A stretch of DNA of 64,000 nucleotides from Vibrio metoecus (GTDB lineage: Bacteria > Pseudomonadota > Gammaproteobacteria > Enterobacterales > Vibrionaceae): positions 206,440-270,439 of the forward strand of contig NZ_JJMN01000074.1 in NCBI RefSeq assembly GCF_000696385.1, read 5' to 3'. A model generated the notes under the pieces. It was not told the DNA's origin and did not search any database. It saw only the letters and a program-made list of their open reading frames with translations. Positions 18,560-26,942 of this stretch are shown here, piece by piece. Position 1 is the first letter of the stretch. Each line of letters opens with the position of its first letter. The position numbers were made by a program, and so were the translations under genes.

Positions 18560-18576
18560 AAGAGGTCTGACCTGAA
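18560..18576. promoter_or_regulatory. FadR operator in front of fadIJ
   Basis: The 17-bp sequence AAGAGGTCTGACCTGAA has the FadR core GGTC-N-GACC as a perfect palindrome. Its position just upstream of fadI fits repression by FadR, relieved by long-chain acyl-CoA, as known for fad genes in enterics and Vibrio. Confidence 0.7.
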
Positions 18577-18688
18577 GCATTGTAACGAGAATGTTAAACA
18601 AATCAAACGAGCGTTTAAATAATCGTGATTTAAACAATCCTTTCTAAGAGAAAAATACAGGAGAAACGCAGAATTCGGGATTTTTTGC

Positions 18689-18849
18689 AAAAAAAAACCA
18701 CACAGAACTGTGTGGTCGGAATGGGTAAAGCAATTAACTTACGCCAATTGAAAAATCAGTTTCCTGATTAGGAGAAAGTAAAGTCAGCCTTCAAAAGGAA
18801 GTGTCATCTTTGCTCAACAATGTCAGTCAAAATGACTAACGAGATGACA
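18689..18849 (-). ncRNA. Candidate small RNA between fadI and the ECF sigma gene
   Basis: On the minus strand there is a strong intrinsic terminator: stem CCACACAG / CTGTGTGG (18698-18715) followed by nine Ts. No leftward gene lies upstream of it, and I find no open frame longer than about ten codons on that strand. A second small hairpin, AATCAG-GAAA-CTGATT, lies at 18753-18770. A TATAGT -10-like box at 18861-18856 would give a transcript of about 160 nt, but the -35 is poor. The 3' end is well supported and the 5' end is a guess. Confidence 0.42.
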
Positions 18850-19032
18850 GGAGTTACTATAACGGCTTCAGAGTAAGAGATTTTGAATTAGATCAAGTTT
18901 ACTGTGATTTATTGAGTTCAATCGATTGTTCATCCGTGCAAACACTACTCTCAATAACCCATTTACCTTTATGATGACCACGTACATCACTAAAATCTAT
19001 TTAACTTGCACGACGCATACAGGGAGTCCTTG

Positions 19033-19596
19033 GTGTCGATATTGAATCTGTTTGGAAAGAAAGTTTCCCAACGTCCGGTCAATAGTGACATGGACAGACA
19101 AAGAAAATACGAAGCTCTAGTGCGAGCTTACCATCGCGATCTTTACCGCTATGCTTACTGGCTATGTAAAGATCGTTCGATAGCCGAAGATCTAGTGCAA
19201 GAAACCTGCTTAAGGGCGTGGAAATCGCTCGATAGTTTGCTAGATGAAAAAGCAGCCAAAGCGTGGCTCATCACCATTTTGCGCCGAGAAAATGCTCGTC
19301 GCTTTGAGCGTAAACAATTTGACTTAGTGGATATTGACGAACACGACTATGACGCGAAATACACCGATGATGAACACCACCAAAATGAGTGGCTACAGAA
19401 TCAAATTTTAAAACTGGATGTGGAATATCGAGAACCCCTCTTTTTACAAGTCGTAGGGGGATTCAGCGGGGAAGAGATCGCCGATATTCTCTCATTGAAT
19501 AAAAATACCGTAATGACCCGTTTGTTTAGAGCACGCAACCAACTAAAAGAGATGATGGATGGTTCAGAACACTACCCGGAGCAGCAAAATGGATGA
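19033..19596 (+). CDS. ECF-type RNA polymerase sigma factor
   Basis: A 187-residue group-4 sigma factor. Region 2 includes YHRDLYRYAYWLCKDRSIAEDLVQETCLRAWKSLDS (about 33-68), region 4 includes LDVEYREPLFLQVVGGFSGEEIADILSLNKNTVMTRLFRARNQLKE (about 130-176). I prefer GTG 19033, which has AGGGAG eight bases upstream; ATG 19090 would also give a complete sigma domain. The downstream membrane-anchored gene overlaps it by eight bases and is likely its anti-sigma factor. The regulon is unknown; the neighbouring fadL genes make envelope or lipid stress a reasonable guess. Confidence 0.88.
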   Translation: MSILNLFGKKVSQRPVNSDMDRQRKYEALVRAYHRDLYRYAYWLCKDRSIAEDLVQETCLRAWKSLDSLLDEKAAKAWLITILRRENARRFERKQFDLVDIDEHDYDAKYTDDEHHQNEWLQNQILKLDVEYREPLFLQVVGGFSGEEIADILSLNKNTVMTRLFRARNQLKEMMDGSEHYPEQQNG

Positions 19597-20320
19597 ATTA
19601 GAATTTCGCCGCAAAGTCATGTCTGACCCTAAACAACGGGACAAAGAGCTGCTTGAGATGATCGCCACCAACGAATCGAGTGCTAAATATGTCGATGATG
19701 TACTGCAACTCGATAAACAAATAGCACAGGCCTTCAAAATCGATGTTCCCGATGATTTGGCTGATAAAATTTTATTCCAGCAAAGTACTTTGCTTGAAGA
19801 TGAGAAGGTGATCCGTCCGCAATTTGTACGTAAAGCGATGGCGATTGCAGCATCCATTGCCTTTACCGCGGGATTATTAGTTGGCCAGGTCCAGTGGGGA
19901 AATATTTTAGTTTCTCCCGCACAAGCCAGTTTGTCAGAAATGGCCGTACAGCATGTGATTCATGAAGAGGGCTTTGTCAATCGACTGGATGAACAGGCAG
20001 ACATGAGCCAAATCAACGCCAAAATGCAACCTTTCGCTTATAAAATGGATGGAGATTTTCCCTATCACGTCTACTATCTGAACCATTGTGGTTTTGGTAA
20101 AGAAAATGCGGTGCATATGGTGTTTCAAGGCGAAAAAGGCAAAGTTACTCTGTTCTTTACCCCTATCGTTAGCAAACAGGCATTGGCATTTAAGCAAGAC
20201 GGTATGTCTGGCATTGTCGAACCAATAGGAGAAGCCAGTTTGATTCTTGTTGGTGAACAAGGTGAAAATGTCTCTGCTATTGCACAAAAATTAATGCCAA
20301 TGATTCAGTCATCTATCTAA
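19589..20320 (+). CDS. DUF3379-type probable anti-sigma factor
   Basis: A 243-residue protein with a charged cytoplasmic N-terminus (MDELEFRRKVMSDPKQRDKE), one membrane segment near 89-111 (AMAIAASIAFTAGLLVGQV) and a C-terminal part expected in the periplasm. This topology and its eight-base overlap with the ECF sigma gene (ATGGATGA) are typical of anti-sigma factors. I recognise it as DUF3379-like from this arrangement. Sequestration of the sigma factor is inference. ATG 19589 is chosen because of the overlap. Confidence 0.78.
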   Translation: MDELEFRRKVMSDPKQRDKELLEMIATNESSAKYVDDVLQLDKQIAQAFKIDVPDDLADKILFQQSTLLEDEKVIRPQFVRKAMAIAASIAFTAGLLVGQVQWGNILVSPAQASLSEMAVQHVIHEEGFVNRLDEQADMSQINAKMQPFAYKMDGDFPYHVYYLNHCGFGKENAVHMVFQGEKGKVTLFFTPIVSKQALAFKQDGMSGIVEPIGEASLILVGEQGENVSAIAQKLMPMIQSSI

Positions 20321-20373
20321 ATTTTACATACTAGGCTAATCATGCACTAAGTATGACAAATACCTAAAATAGA

Positions 20374-20402
20374 GCGAAAACTCTAACTTTTGGAGTTTTC
20401 GC
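20374..20402. terminator. Hairpin after the sigma/anti-sigma operon
   Basis: A 10-bp stem GCGAAAACTC / GAGTTTTCGC with a 9-base loop, 54 bases after the stop. No T-run follows on either strand, so terminator function is uncertain. Confidence 0.45.
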
Positions 20403-20454
20403 CTAAATTCCTGCCAAATAGCCATCATTTCAGCAATTTTATCGTTAAATTAGA

Positions 20455-20482
20455 CAATGGTCGGATTTCTATCTCCTATACT
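20455..20482 (+). promoter_or_regulatory. Promoter of the first fadL with overlapping FadR-like site
   Basis: A FadR-like sequence with core GGTCGGATT (20459-20467) matches the consensus left half and weakly the right half. A -10-like TATACT follows at 20477-20482. The overlap fits repression by FadR, as known for fadL in E. coli. Confidence 0.45.
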
Positions 20483-20505
20483 AGCGACTAGGATCAGCCA
20501 CCACT

Positions 20506-20517
20506 GAGCAATTGCTC
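20506..20517. promoter_or_regulatory. 12-bp perfect palindrome GAGCAATTGCTC upstream of first fadL
   Basis: The palindrome GAGCAATTGCTC ends 62 bases before the first fadL start. Eleven of the same twelve bases (AGCAATTGCTC) occur at 22090-22100, 53 bases before the second fadL start. A shared operator is suggested; no protein is identified. Confidence 0.4.
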
Positions 20518-20578
20518 AAAAAAAAGCAACGGCTCATACAACGCCCATCAGAGGCGAAACCAAAAAGGAAAAAGTCTA

Positions 20579-21850
20579 ATGAACAACATGCGTCTGTTTA
20601 AAAAATCTCTGCTTGCCGTAACGGTAACGCTAGCCACACAACAAGCGTTTGCAGCGGGTTTCCAGCTTAACGCACAATCTGCGACTGGTCTTGGTCGCGC
20701 ATTTGCGGGTGATGCCGTTATCGCTGATAACGCATCGGTAATGGCTCGTAACCCTGCAGCGATGGCACTGTTTGATGAAACAGCTTTATCGCTAGGTTTT
20801 GAAACCATTACTACGATGATCGATGTTAAAGATGCGAAATACTGCGGTACATATTGTCAGCTTAAACTGCAACCTGAAAAAGACGCCAACTTTGACGATG
20901 CAGGGAGCACTTCTATCGCACCAAATATTCACCTAATCGTACCAATTGATGAAAAGTTTGCGGTTGGTTTCAACGCCTATACTAACTTTGGCACTAAGAC
21001 TGAATTTGAAGATAGTTATGTGGCTAGCGAGTTTGGTGGTTTAACAGATGTTAAAAGTGCCAACTTTGGTGTTGCGGGTTCATACCGCATTAATAGCCAA
21101 GTCAGTGTCGGTGCCGGCCTTGATCTTATCTATGGACAAGGAACCATGAAGCGCACTGCGAGTACAAGCGTTCTCGGAGTTGGTGGAAAAGATCTTGTAA
21201 ACGTTGATGGTGCAGATGGTTGGGCGTTAGGCTTTAACCTAGGGGCTGTCTACGAGATGGATGAAAACAACCGTTTTGGCGCGGCATACCATTACAGCCC
21301 TGAATTCAAAGCAAAAGATGATAAAGGCCAAGAGATCACACTACCACTGCCTGATATTTTTGAATTCTCTGGCTACCATAAAATAGAAGATTCAAAATTT
21401 GCGGTTCACTATAGCGTACAGTGGATCGGTTGGAATTCGTTCGACCAAATCGAATTCCGTAATCTGCAAGGCTCACCACTGGGCTCAAGCTACGACAAAC
21501 CCTATAAATGGCAAGATGGTTGGCATTACGCAATCGGTGGTACTTACTTCCTAAACAATGATTGGACACTACGTGCTGGCTACATGTATGACACTAGCGC
21601 ACAAGATTCGCTAACGTCAATCTCTGTACCGGATTCAGATCGCCAGTGGGTATCAGCTGGTTTCACTTACCACATTGACCAAAAATCAAATATCGACTTT
21701 GGTTTTACCTATCTGATGGGTGATGACGTTTCAGTAACAGAAGCAACTCCAAACCCAACAGGCACTACTCCTAAGTACCTATCATCTTTGACAGGCACAA
21801 CCCACGCAGACGCAATCCTGCTTGGCTTACAATACAGCCGTACGTTTTAA
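20579..21850 (+). CDS. fadL: Outer-membrane fatty-acid transporter FadL (first copy)
   Basis: A 423-residue outer-membrane beta-barrel with a signal peptide cleaved near QQAFA-AGFQLN. The mature N-terminus AGFQLNAQSATGLGRAFAG and the NPA motif in MARNPAAMALF form the FadL hatch domain. It ends in LQYSRTF with the terminal aromatic needed for barrel assembly. It takes up hydrophobic compounds, mainly long-chain fatty acids. It has an AAGGA ribosome site before ATG 20579. A terminator separates it from a second fadL; the two differ considerably, so substrate ranges may differ. Confidence 0.94.
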   Translation: MNNMRLFKKSLLAVTVTLATQQAFAAGFQLNAQSATGLGRAFAGDAVIADNASVMARNPAAMALFDETALSLGFETITTMIDVKDAKYCGTYCQLKLQPEKDANFDDAGSTSIAPNIHLIVPIDEKFAVGFNAYTNFGTKTEFEDSYVASEFGGLTDVKSANFGVAGSYRINSQVSVGAGLDLIYGQGTMKRTASTSVLGVGGKDLVNVDGADGWALGFNLGAVYEMDENNRFGAAYHYSPEFKAKDDKGQEITLPLPDIFEFSGYHKIEDSKFAVHYSVQWIGWNSFDQIEFRNLQGSPLGSSYDKPYKWQDGWHYAIGGTYFLNNDWTLRAGYMYDTSAQDSLTSISVPDSDRQWVSAGFTYHIDQKSNIDFGFTYLMGDDVSVTEATPNPTGTTPKYLSSLTGTTHADAILLGLQYSRTF

Positions 21851-21877
21851 TTAAAACATAGGTCATATTGCATCATT

Positions 21878-21909
21878 AAGGGGCTGATAATTCAGCCCCT
21901 TTCTTTTTA
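21878..21909 (+). terminator. Intrinsic terminator after first fadL
   Basis: Stem AAGGGGCTGA / TCAGCCCCTT with a TAAT loop, then TCTTTTTAT. Confidence 0.9.
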
Positions 21910-22089
21910 TACCAACCAAAAATCGCCGATAACAGCGTACACACGTGCGTTCAAATCACCAAGTAAACCTACATTTGTACGCTGAATTTTAAGTAACAGC
22001 AAAGTTAAAGTTAGTCGTAAATATCAAAAAAATAACAATAAGCAGTATAAAACTTCAAATAGACCGCACTGAATGATTTGAAGTTTTAA

Positions 22090-22100
22090 AGCAATTGCTC
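22090..22100. promoter_or_regulatory. AGCAATTGCTC motif upstream of second fadL
   Basis: A 10-bp palindrome AGCAATTGCT plus C, identical to the core of the palindrome before the first fadL. The 300-bp gap 21851-22152 otherwise contains only the terminator and AT-rich sequence. Confidence 0.4.
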
Positions 22101-22152
22101 TAGCCGTAGACTTGCCGCAACAAAAACCAGCAAATTTCAGCGAACAATCCCA

Positions 22153-23454
22153 ATGAAAAGCAATAAGACTCTCCTTTCCTGTGCAGTGGCTTTCGGTTTA
22201 GCCAGTGTTTCTACTTTTACTCAAGCAGCAGGTTTTCAGCTTGCTGAATATTCAGCAACGGGCCTTGGCCGTGCTTACGCAGGTGAAGCGGCTATCGCAG
22301 ACAATGCCAGCGCACAATGGCGCAACCCTGCAATGCTGACTTATTTAGAGGGAACTCAAGTCTCCATCGGCGCCATTTATGTCAACCCTAATGTCGATGT
22401 GAATGGTACTGTTCAGCACACCTATCTAGGGCAAGGCCAAGCATCTGCAAAAGATTTTGCTCACGATGCGGTCGTTCCTAATCTTTACCTCACTCACCCA
22501 TTGAGCGAACAAATCGTATTAGGCTTTGCCCTTGGCACTAACTACGGTATGGAAACCGATCTGGGTACTGACTTTGCTGGCTCTCACTTTGGTAACCAAG
22601 CCAGCGTGATCAGTAAAGAAGCAAACCTAAATATTGCGTACCAAATTCTGCCTCAGCTGAGCATTGGCGGCGGTATTCGCTACGTAATGGGTGAAGGTCA
22701 TTTTGGTGCTACCGCTCCTGCGAAAAATATCGTTGGGATTCATCCTGTCACTCATCAGCCGATTTCAGTGCCTCAAGGTACAACCTTGAAATATATGGAA
22801 GGTGAAGATAACTCTTGGGGTTGGCAAGTAGGCAGTGCATGGCAAATCAATCAAGATCACCGCGTAGGTTTCGCCTATAAATCGGAAGTGGTGATGGATT
22901 TTGAAGGCCATGCAGAAGGAGTCAGTTACGGTAGTTATAAACCCGGCATGATGTCTGTGACTCTACCGGCGACGGCTGAACTGGCAAGCTTCCACCAACT
23001 CAATGACCAATGGGCGATTCACGCTAGCATTAACTGGACAGATTGGAGTTCATTCAAAGAGTTGACGGCTGTGTTCCCAGAAAAATCTGACCTCATCAAA
23101 TCAGAAAACTGGGAAGACAACTACCGCTTTGCTTTGGGCACAACGTATCAATACGATGCTAAACTCGCTCTGCGTGCGGGCGTCGCATACGACACATCAG
23201 CGGTAGACGATAAAAACCGTACCGCCACTATCCCAGAAACGGACCGTACTTGGGTAAGCATCGGTGGCAGCTATGTCGCAACACCACAATTGACTCTGGA
23301 TGCAGGTTTTACTTACATCTTTGCCAAAGACGCAACGGTTAACGAACCACGCGATGCCTCAGATCAAGCAGCAGCGCAAGTTGGTGGGGCATTTAATGCC
23401 GATGTGACCGGTAATGTATGGCTCATCGGTGTACAAGCGAACTACCGCTTCTAA
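22153..23454 (+). CDS. fadL: Outer-membrane fatty-acid transporter FadL (second copy)
   Basis: A 433-residue FadL barrel. It has a signal peptide ending TFTQA-AGFQLAEYSATGLGRAYAG, a hatch motif WRNPAMLTYLEGTQ and a C-terminal GVQANYRF. Like its neighbour it carries the FadL fold for uptake of long-chain fatty acids or other hydrophobic molecules. The two genes read in the same direction but are separated by a terminator and about 300 bp, so they are probably transcribed separately. I see no clear FadR core (GGTC-N-GACC) in front of this copy. Confidence 0.93.
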   Translation: MKSNKTLLSCAVAFGLASVSTFTQAAGFQLAEYSATGLGRAYAGEAAIADNASAQWRNPAMLTYLEGTQVSIGAIYVNPNVDVNGTVQHTYLGQGQASAKDFAHDAVVPNLYLTHPLSEQIVLGFALGTNYGMETDLGTDFAGSHFGNQASVISKEANLNIAYQILPQLSIGGGIRYVMGEGHFGATAPAKNIVGIHPVTHQPISVPQGTTLKYMEGEDNSWGWQVGSAWQINQDHRVGFAYKSEVVMDFEGHAEGVSYGSYKPGMMSVTLPATAELASFHQLNDQWAIHASINWTDWSSFKELTAVFPEKSDLIKSENWEDNYRFALGTTYQYDAKLALRAGVAYDTSAVDDKNRTATIPETDRTWVSIGGSYVATPQLTLDAGFTYIFAKDATVNEPRDASDQAAAQVGGAFNADVTGNVWLIGVQANYRF

Positions 23455-23494
23455 TCGCATACTCATTTCGCGTAGCGCAACGATGGATGTATTT

Positions 23495-23524
23495 CAAGGC
23501 CAGCTTAATGCTGGCCTTGTTGTT
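23495..23524. terminator. Bidirectional terminator between second fadL and the phosphatase gene
   Basis: Stem AAGGCCAGC / GCTGGCCTT with loop TTAAT, then TTGTTTT on the plus strand. The stop codon of the convergent phosphatase gene lies inside the loop. Confidence 0.8.
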
Positions 23525-23972
23525 TTAGTTTCAGTAAAAATTGCTCTGCCGCGGCTTCCACTAAGTCTAACACCCGCTCAAACCCCTGCTCTCCACCATA
23601 ATAGGGGTCGGGGATCTCGTCATATCCGCAATCACAGTGGCTAAGCATCAGTGACAACTTGTGTTGGTAAGATTTGGGACAAAGGGCTTTCAGCTCAACC
23701 AAATTCTCTCTGTCTGCGGCTAAAATCCAATCAAATTTCACAAAATCTTCATCACGGACCTTTCGTGCTTTAATACCAGAAAATGAATATCCCCGCTTCT
23801 CTCCTGCCGCTTTTGAGCGTGCATCCGGTGGATTCCCTTGGTGATATCCAATCGTGCCTGCGGAATCGATTTCCACATCAACCTTGAGTTGTGCAGCTTT
23901 AGCACGCAATACCGCTTCTGCGGTCGGAGAACGGCAAATATTGCCCATGCACACCACGAGTACCTTCTGCAT
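23505..23972 (-). CDS. Low-molecular-weight protein-tyrosine phosphatase
   Basis: A 155-residue LMW-PTP. The P-loop CMGNICRS occupies residues 8-15 (nucleophile Cys8, Arg14) and the general-acid Asp is in DEIPDPYYGG. Family members dephosphorylate bacterial tyrosine kinases of polysaccharide export or metabolite phosphates. There is no kinase or capsule gene next to it here, so the substrate is unclear. It is complete and converges with the second fadL. Confidence 0.93.
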   Translation of the reverse strand: MQKVLVVCMGNICRSPTAEAVLRAKAAQLKVDVEIDSAGTIGYHQGNPPDARSKAAGEKRGYSFSGIKARKVRDEDFVKFDWILAADRENLVELKALCPKSYQHKLSLMLSHCDCGYDEIPDPYYGGEQGFERVLDLVEAAAEQFLLKLKQQGQH

Positions 23973-24057
23973 CTTATATCCCTATTTTTGTTTGGTGTTT
24001 GCCACTGACGAGTTGGGCTATCATAGCGACAAGTTTCAGATTGAAAAAGGATTTGCC

Positions 24058-24663
24058 ATGTCCGGCGATGAAATCAAACAAGAGCGTCACAAAGCTCGTC
24101 AACAAAAAGTCAAAGAGCAAGTGGATGCCAAAATTGCCGCCGCTCAAGAAGAAAAAGGGTTACTGCTGATTATTACTGGCAATGGTAAAGGAAAATCGAC
24201 CTCAGGTTTTGGCACCATTACGCGCGCGGTAGGTCACGGTAAACAGTGTGCGGTGGCTCAGTTTATCAAAGGCACTTGGGAGAATGGCGAGCGTAATCTT
24301 TTAGAAAAACTCGGCGTTGAATTTCAAGTCATGTCGACTGGCTTTACTTGGGAAACCCAGAACCGCGAGAGTGATACCGCAGCGGCACAAGAAGTATGGC
24401 AACACTGCAAACGCATGTTGCAGGATGAATCGCTGGATGTGGTGCTGTTTGATGAGCTCACTTACATGGTGAGCTACGGTTACATCGAGTTGGATGAAGT
24501 GGTCGAAGCACTCAATCAACGTCCGAAAATGCAATCGGTGATCATCACGGGGCGCGGCGCACACCGCACTTTGATTGAGATGGCCGATACGGTTTCTGAA
24601 GTGAAAAACATCAAGCACGCTTTCGAATCCGGCGTGAAAGCCCTTAAAGGGGTCGATTGGTAA
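24058..24663 (+). CDS. btuR: Corrinoid adenosyltransferase (CobO/BtuR)
   Basis: A 201-residue CobA/BtuR-type ATP:corrinoid adenosyltransferase. The P-loop GNGKGKST lies at 41-48 and the family segments VAQFIKGTWENGERNLLE, VVLFDELTYMVSYGY and VIITGRGAHRTLIEMADTVSE are clear. It forms adenosylcobalamin from scavenged cobinamide or cobalamin. ATG 24058 has an AAAGGA ribosome site; the frame upstream overlaps the divergent phosphatase and shows no family match. It stands alone with its own terminator. Confidence 0.95.
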   Translation: MSGDEIKQERHKARQQKVKEQVDAKIAAAQEEKGLLLIITGNGKGKSTSGFGTITRAVGHGKQCAVAQFIKGTWENGERNLLEKLGVEFQVMSTGFTWETQNRESDTAAAQEVWQHCKRMLQDESLDVVLFDELTYMVSYGYIELDEVVEALNQRPKMQSVIITGRGAHRTLIEMADTVSEVKNIKHAFESGVKALKGVDW

Positions 24664-24684
24664 AACACTTAAAAAATCAATAAG

Positions 24685-24710
24685 AAAGGGCTGAAATTCA
24701 GCCCTTTTTA
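24685..24710 (+). terminator. Intrinsic terminator after btuR
   Basis: Stem AAAGGGCTGA / TCAGCCCTTT with loop AAT, then T-rich sequence. Confidence 0.9.
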
Positions 24711-24732
24711 GTTCATTAGCGATGCATCACCA

Positions 24733-26845
24733 TCAGTTAAATAGACCTTTCAACAACCCATCCACCGCTTTCTTGGTGTCTTCATCTTTGATTTTATCGG
24801 TCAGTTTTTCCACGCCGCGATCCACTTCTTTCTTGGCTTTTTGTTTAAGTACATCATCAAACACCAAACGGAACTTCGGATCGCTCCACGCACCTGAAAT
24901 ATTGATCGGGATAGTCACATCGCGCAGCTCATCTAAACTCTTACCGCCCTGACCTTCCAAGGTTCCAACAATCGAAGTACGCACCAGAAAATCAACATTT
25001 TGCTGTAGGTAATTGGCTTTACCTTCACCATGAATGCGCAGCAATGGCGATTGCATATTAAGATCGTTGGTCGTTACTTCACCTTTATTGAGTTTCAGCG
25101 TCGTCGTCATCGCACTAAAGTCGGTTTTCTTTACCGCATCCGCTTCTTCGACATTTTGGCCTTTGATCTTGGCGTAGTGGGTACGAATCAGGTGCGCCAC
25201 GTTAATGCCCTTGACCGCACCATCGGCAAAGTTAATCGCCACAGTACCGACCAGATTTTTCTGGATGCCGCTTGGTGTTAGGCTCTGGCCTTGCACATTC
25301 ACATCAATATTGCCTGTGCCTTCTAGCATTTCATTGTTCAGCACATCTTTTAGTAAAGGCTTAACCTGTACCCCTTTGATCTGCTTCTTCACACTGTAAG
25401 TCGCGGGCGTTTTACGCGCATCCACTTGCGCGCTAGCTTGCACGGATCCTTGATACAGATTCGTCTGTGAAGGATTTCAAATCCACCACGCCACGATTGA
25501 CCGCAAAATTCGCTTTTACATTTTGCAGATGGGCGTTGCTGGCTTTGAATTTATCAATGCTGATCTCACCCGCCACATCCAAGGCTTTGAGTGCCGACAA
25601 GTCCGGTTCCACTTCTGCTGGGGCATTTGCCGCGGGTGCTGACGATGAGGATGCAGCCGCTTCCTTGGCTGGCGCAGGTTGCGACTCTTGAGCTTTCGTA
25701 CCTAAGAAGGCATCCAAGTCAATCTCAGGGCTGTGCAAGTTGAAACGCACTTTCGGAATATCTGCGAGGGTGACATCCGCTTTGCCATCGAAACTCAGCG
25801 CATTGGCCGTCAGTTTGTTGAGCAGCACACTAAGATGGTTTTGTGTCAAATCGAAAGCAATTTGCGAGTCTAAACTTAACTTCATCGGTGATTGTGGTAA
25901 CGCAGCCCCTTCCAGTTCGGCTTGCAGTTTCAGCGCATCCAAACCAACTTTGCTGATCGCTTGATTGACCATCAGTGATGCAGAACCTTGCGCATTAAGC
26001 TTCATATCTGCCGCTTTACCCGCCACGGAGAAGGTCAAAGCATTGGCTTTATCAAACTCAAAAGTATCGAGTTTCAGTTTGGCTGAATCGATTTGGTTAC
26101 TCGGATCACTAAAGCTCGCATCGAGATTAATGTTGCGCAGCGCATACTGCTTGAAATCCGCCGATAGGCGCACTTCCGCTTCACCTTGCGCGGCAAACTT
26201 CTGCTGATCTTTATCGCCTTTCGCGGCAAAGGTCGCTTTCGTCCAGCTGTCTGGCACAAACTCAGCAACGCTCAGTTGAACGTCATACAGCTTAGTATGC
26301 GAGCCCGCTTTTTTATCCGTGATCTCCAAAACGGCATTAGAGACAGAAACACCACCTAATTCGATACTCCACGCCGCCGCAGGCTCGCTTGAGCTTGGCT
26401 GGGAAGCGGGTGCAGAGTCGGTTGTCGCTGGCGCGGACGCGGGTTTAGATTGCGCTTGCGTCAAGGCATCCAAATTGGAGCGACCATCTTTAAGCGTTTC
26501 CAGATGGAATTCTGCGCCATCCAAACGAATATTGCCGATTTTGAGCTGTTTATCGAGCAGTGGCATCACTGAGACATCAATACCCACACTCTCGACTTTA
26601 AACAGGTTTGGGCTAGCAAAACCTTGCGGGTTTTTCAGCTCAGTTTTGCCTAACTCAAACCCAATAGAAGGGAAAAATTGCCAGCCGATATCCCCTTCTA
26701 TCACCAAATCCAAACCGGTTTGCTTTTTAGCTTGTTCAACGATCAGCGGTTTAAATTGGTTGGGGTTAACTAACAAGACTAAGGCAAGCAGTGCACCCAC
26801 AAAGAGCACTACCAGACCGAGGAGAGAAATAAACAGTTTTTTCAT
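24733..26845 (-). CDS. asmA: AsmA-family outer-membrane assembly/lipid-transport protein, one added base
   Basis: The restored protein is about 703 residues. An N-terminal anchor (MKKLFISLLGLVVLFVGALL) is followed by the AsmA beta-rich domain (VEGDIGWQFFPSIGFELG-like, here VIEGDIGWQFFPSIGFELG). A Ser/Ala-rich insert occurs near 200-225. The frame breaks after VVDLKSFTD; removing one base (plus-strand T25464) restores FTANLYQGSVQASAQVD and the C-terminal half to stop at 24733. ATG 26845 is used; upstream codons belong to the udk terminator region. AsmA-like proteins are implicated in inter-membrane phospholipid transport and outer-membrane homeostasis. Confidence 0.88.
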
Positions 26846-26864
26846 CTGCTTTTCCTTGCTTGAC

Positions 26865-26897
26865 GAGAAAAAGAAAGTGGCACCTAAAGTGCCACTT
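26865..26897 (-). terminator. Intrinsic terminator between udk and asmA
   Basis: On the minus strand, stem AAGTGGCAC / GTGCCACTT with a 5-base loop, then TTCTTTTTC. It lies 46 bases after the udk stop and ends just before the asmA ribosome site. Confidence 0.85.
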
Positions 26898-26942
26898 CTA
26901 CTGGTAAAAATAAAGCTAACCGATGCAAAGCTCTGGTCAAAA

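Noticed and set aside
18721..18774. Short plus-strand frame MGKAINLRQLKNQFPD upstream of the ECF sigma gene
   Set aside because: Only 16 codons with no ribosome site, and it overlaps the candidate minus-strand RNA.
20579..23454. The two fadL genes as a recent duplication or transfer
   Set aside because: The proteins differ widely in length of loops and sequence beyond the hatch motif. Base composition is like the neighbours, so they are old paralogues.
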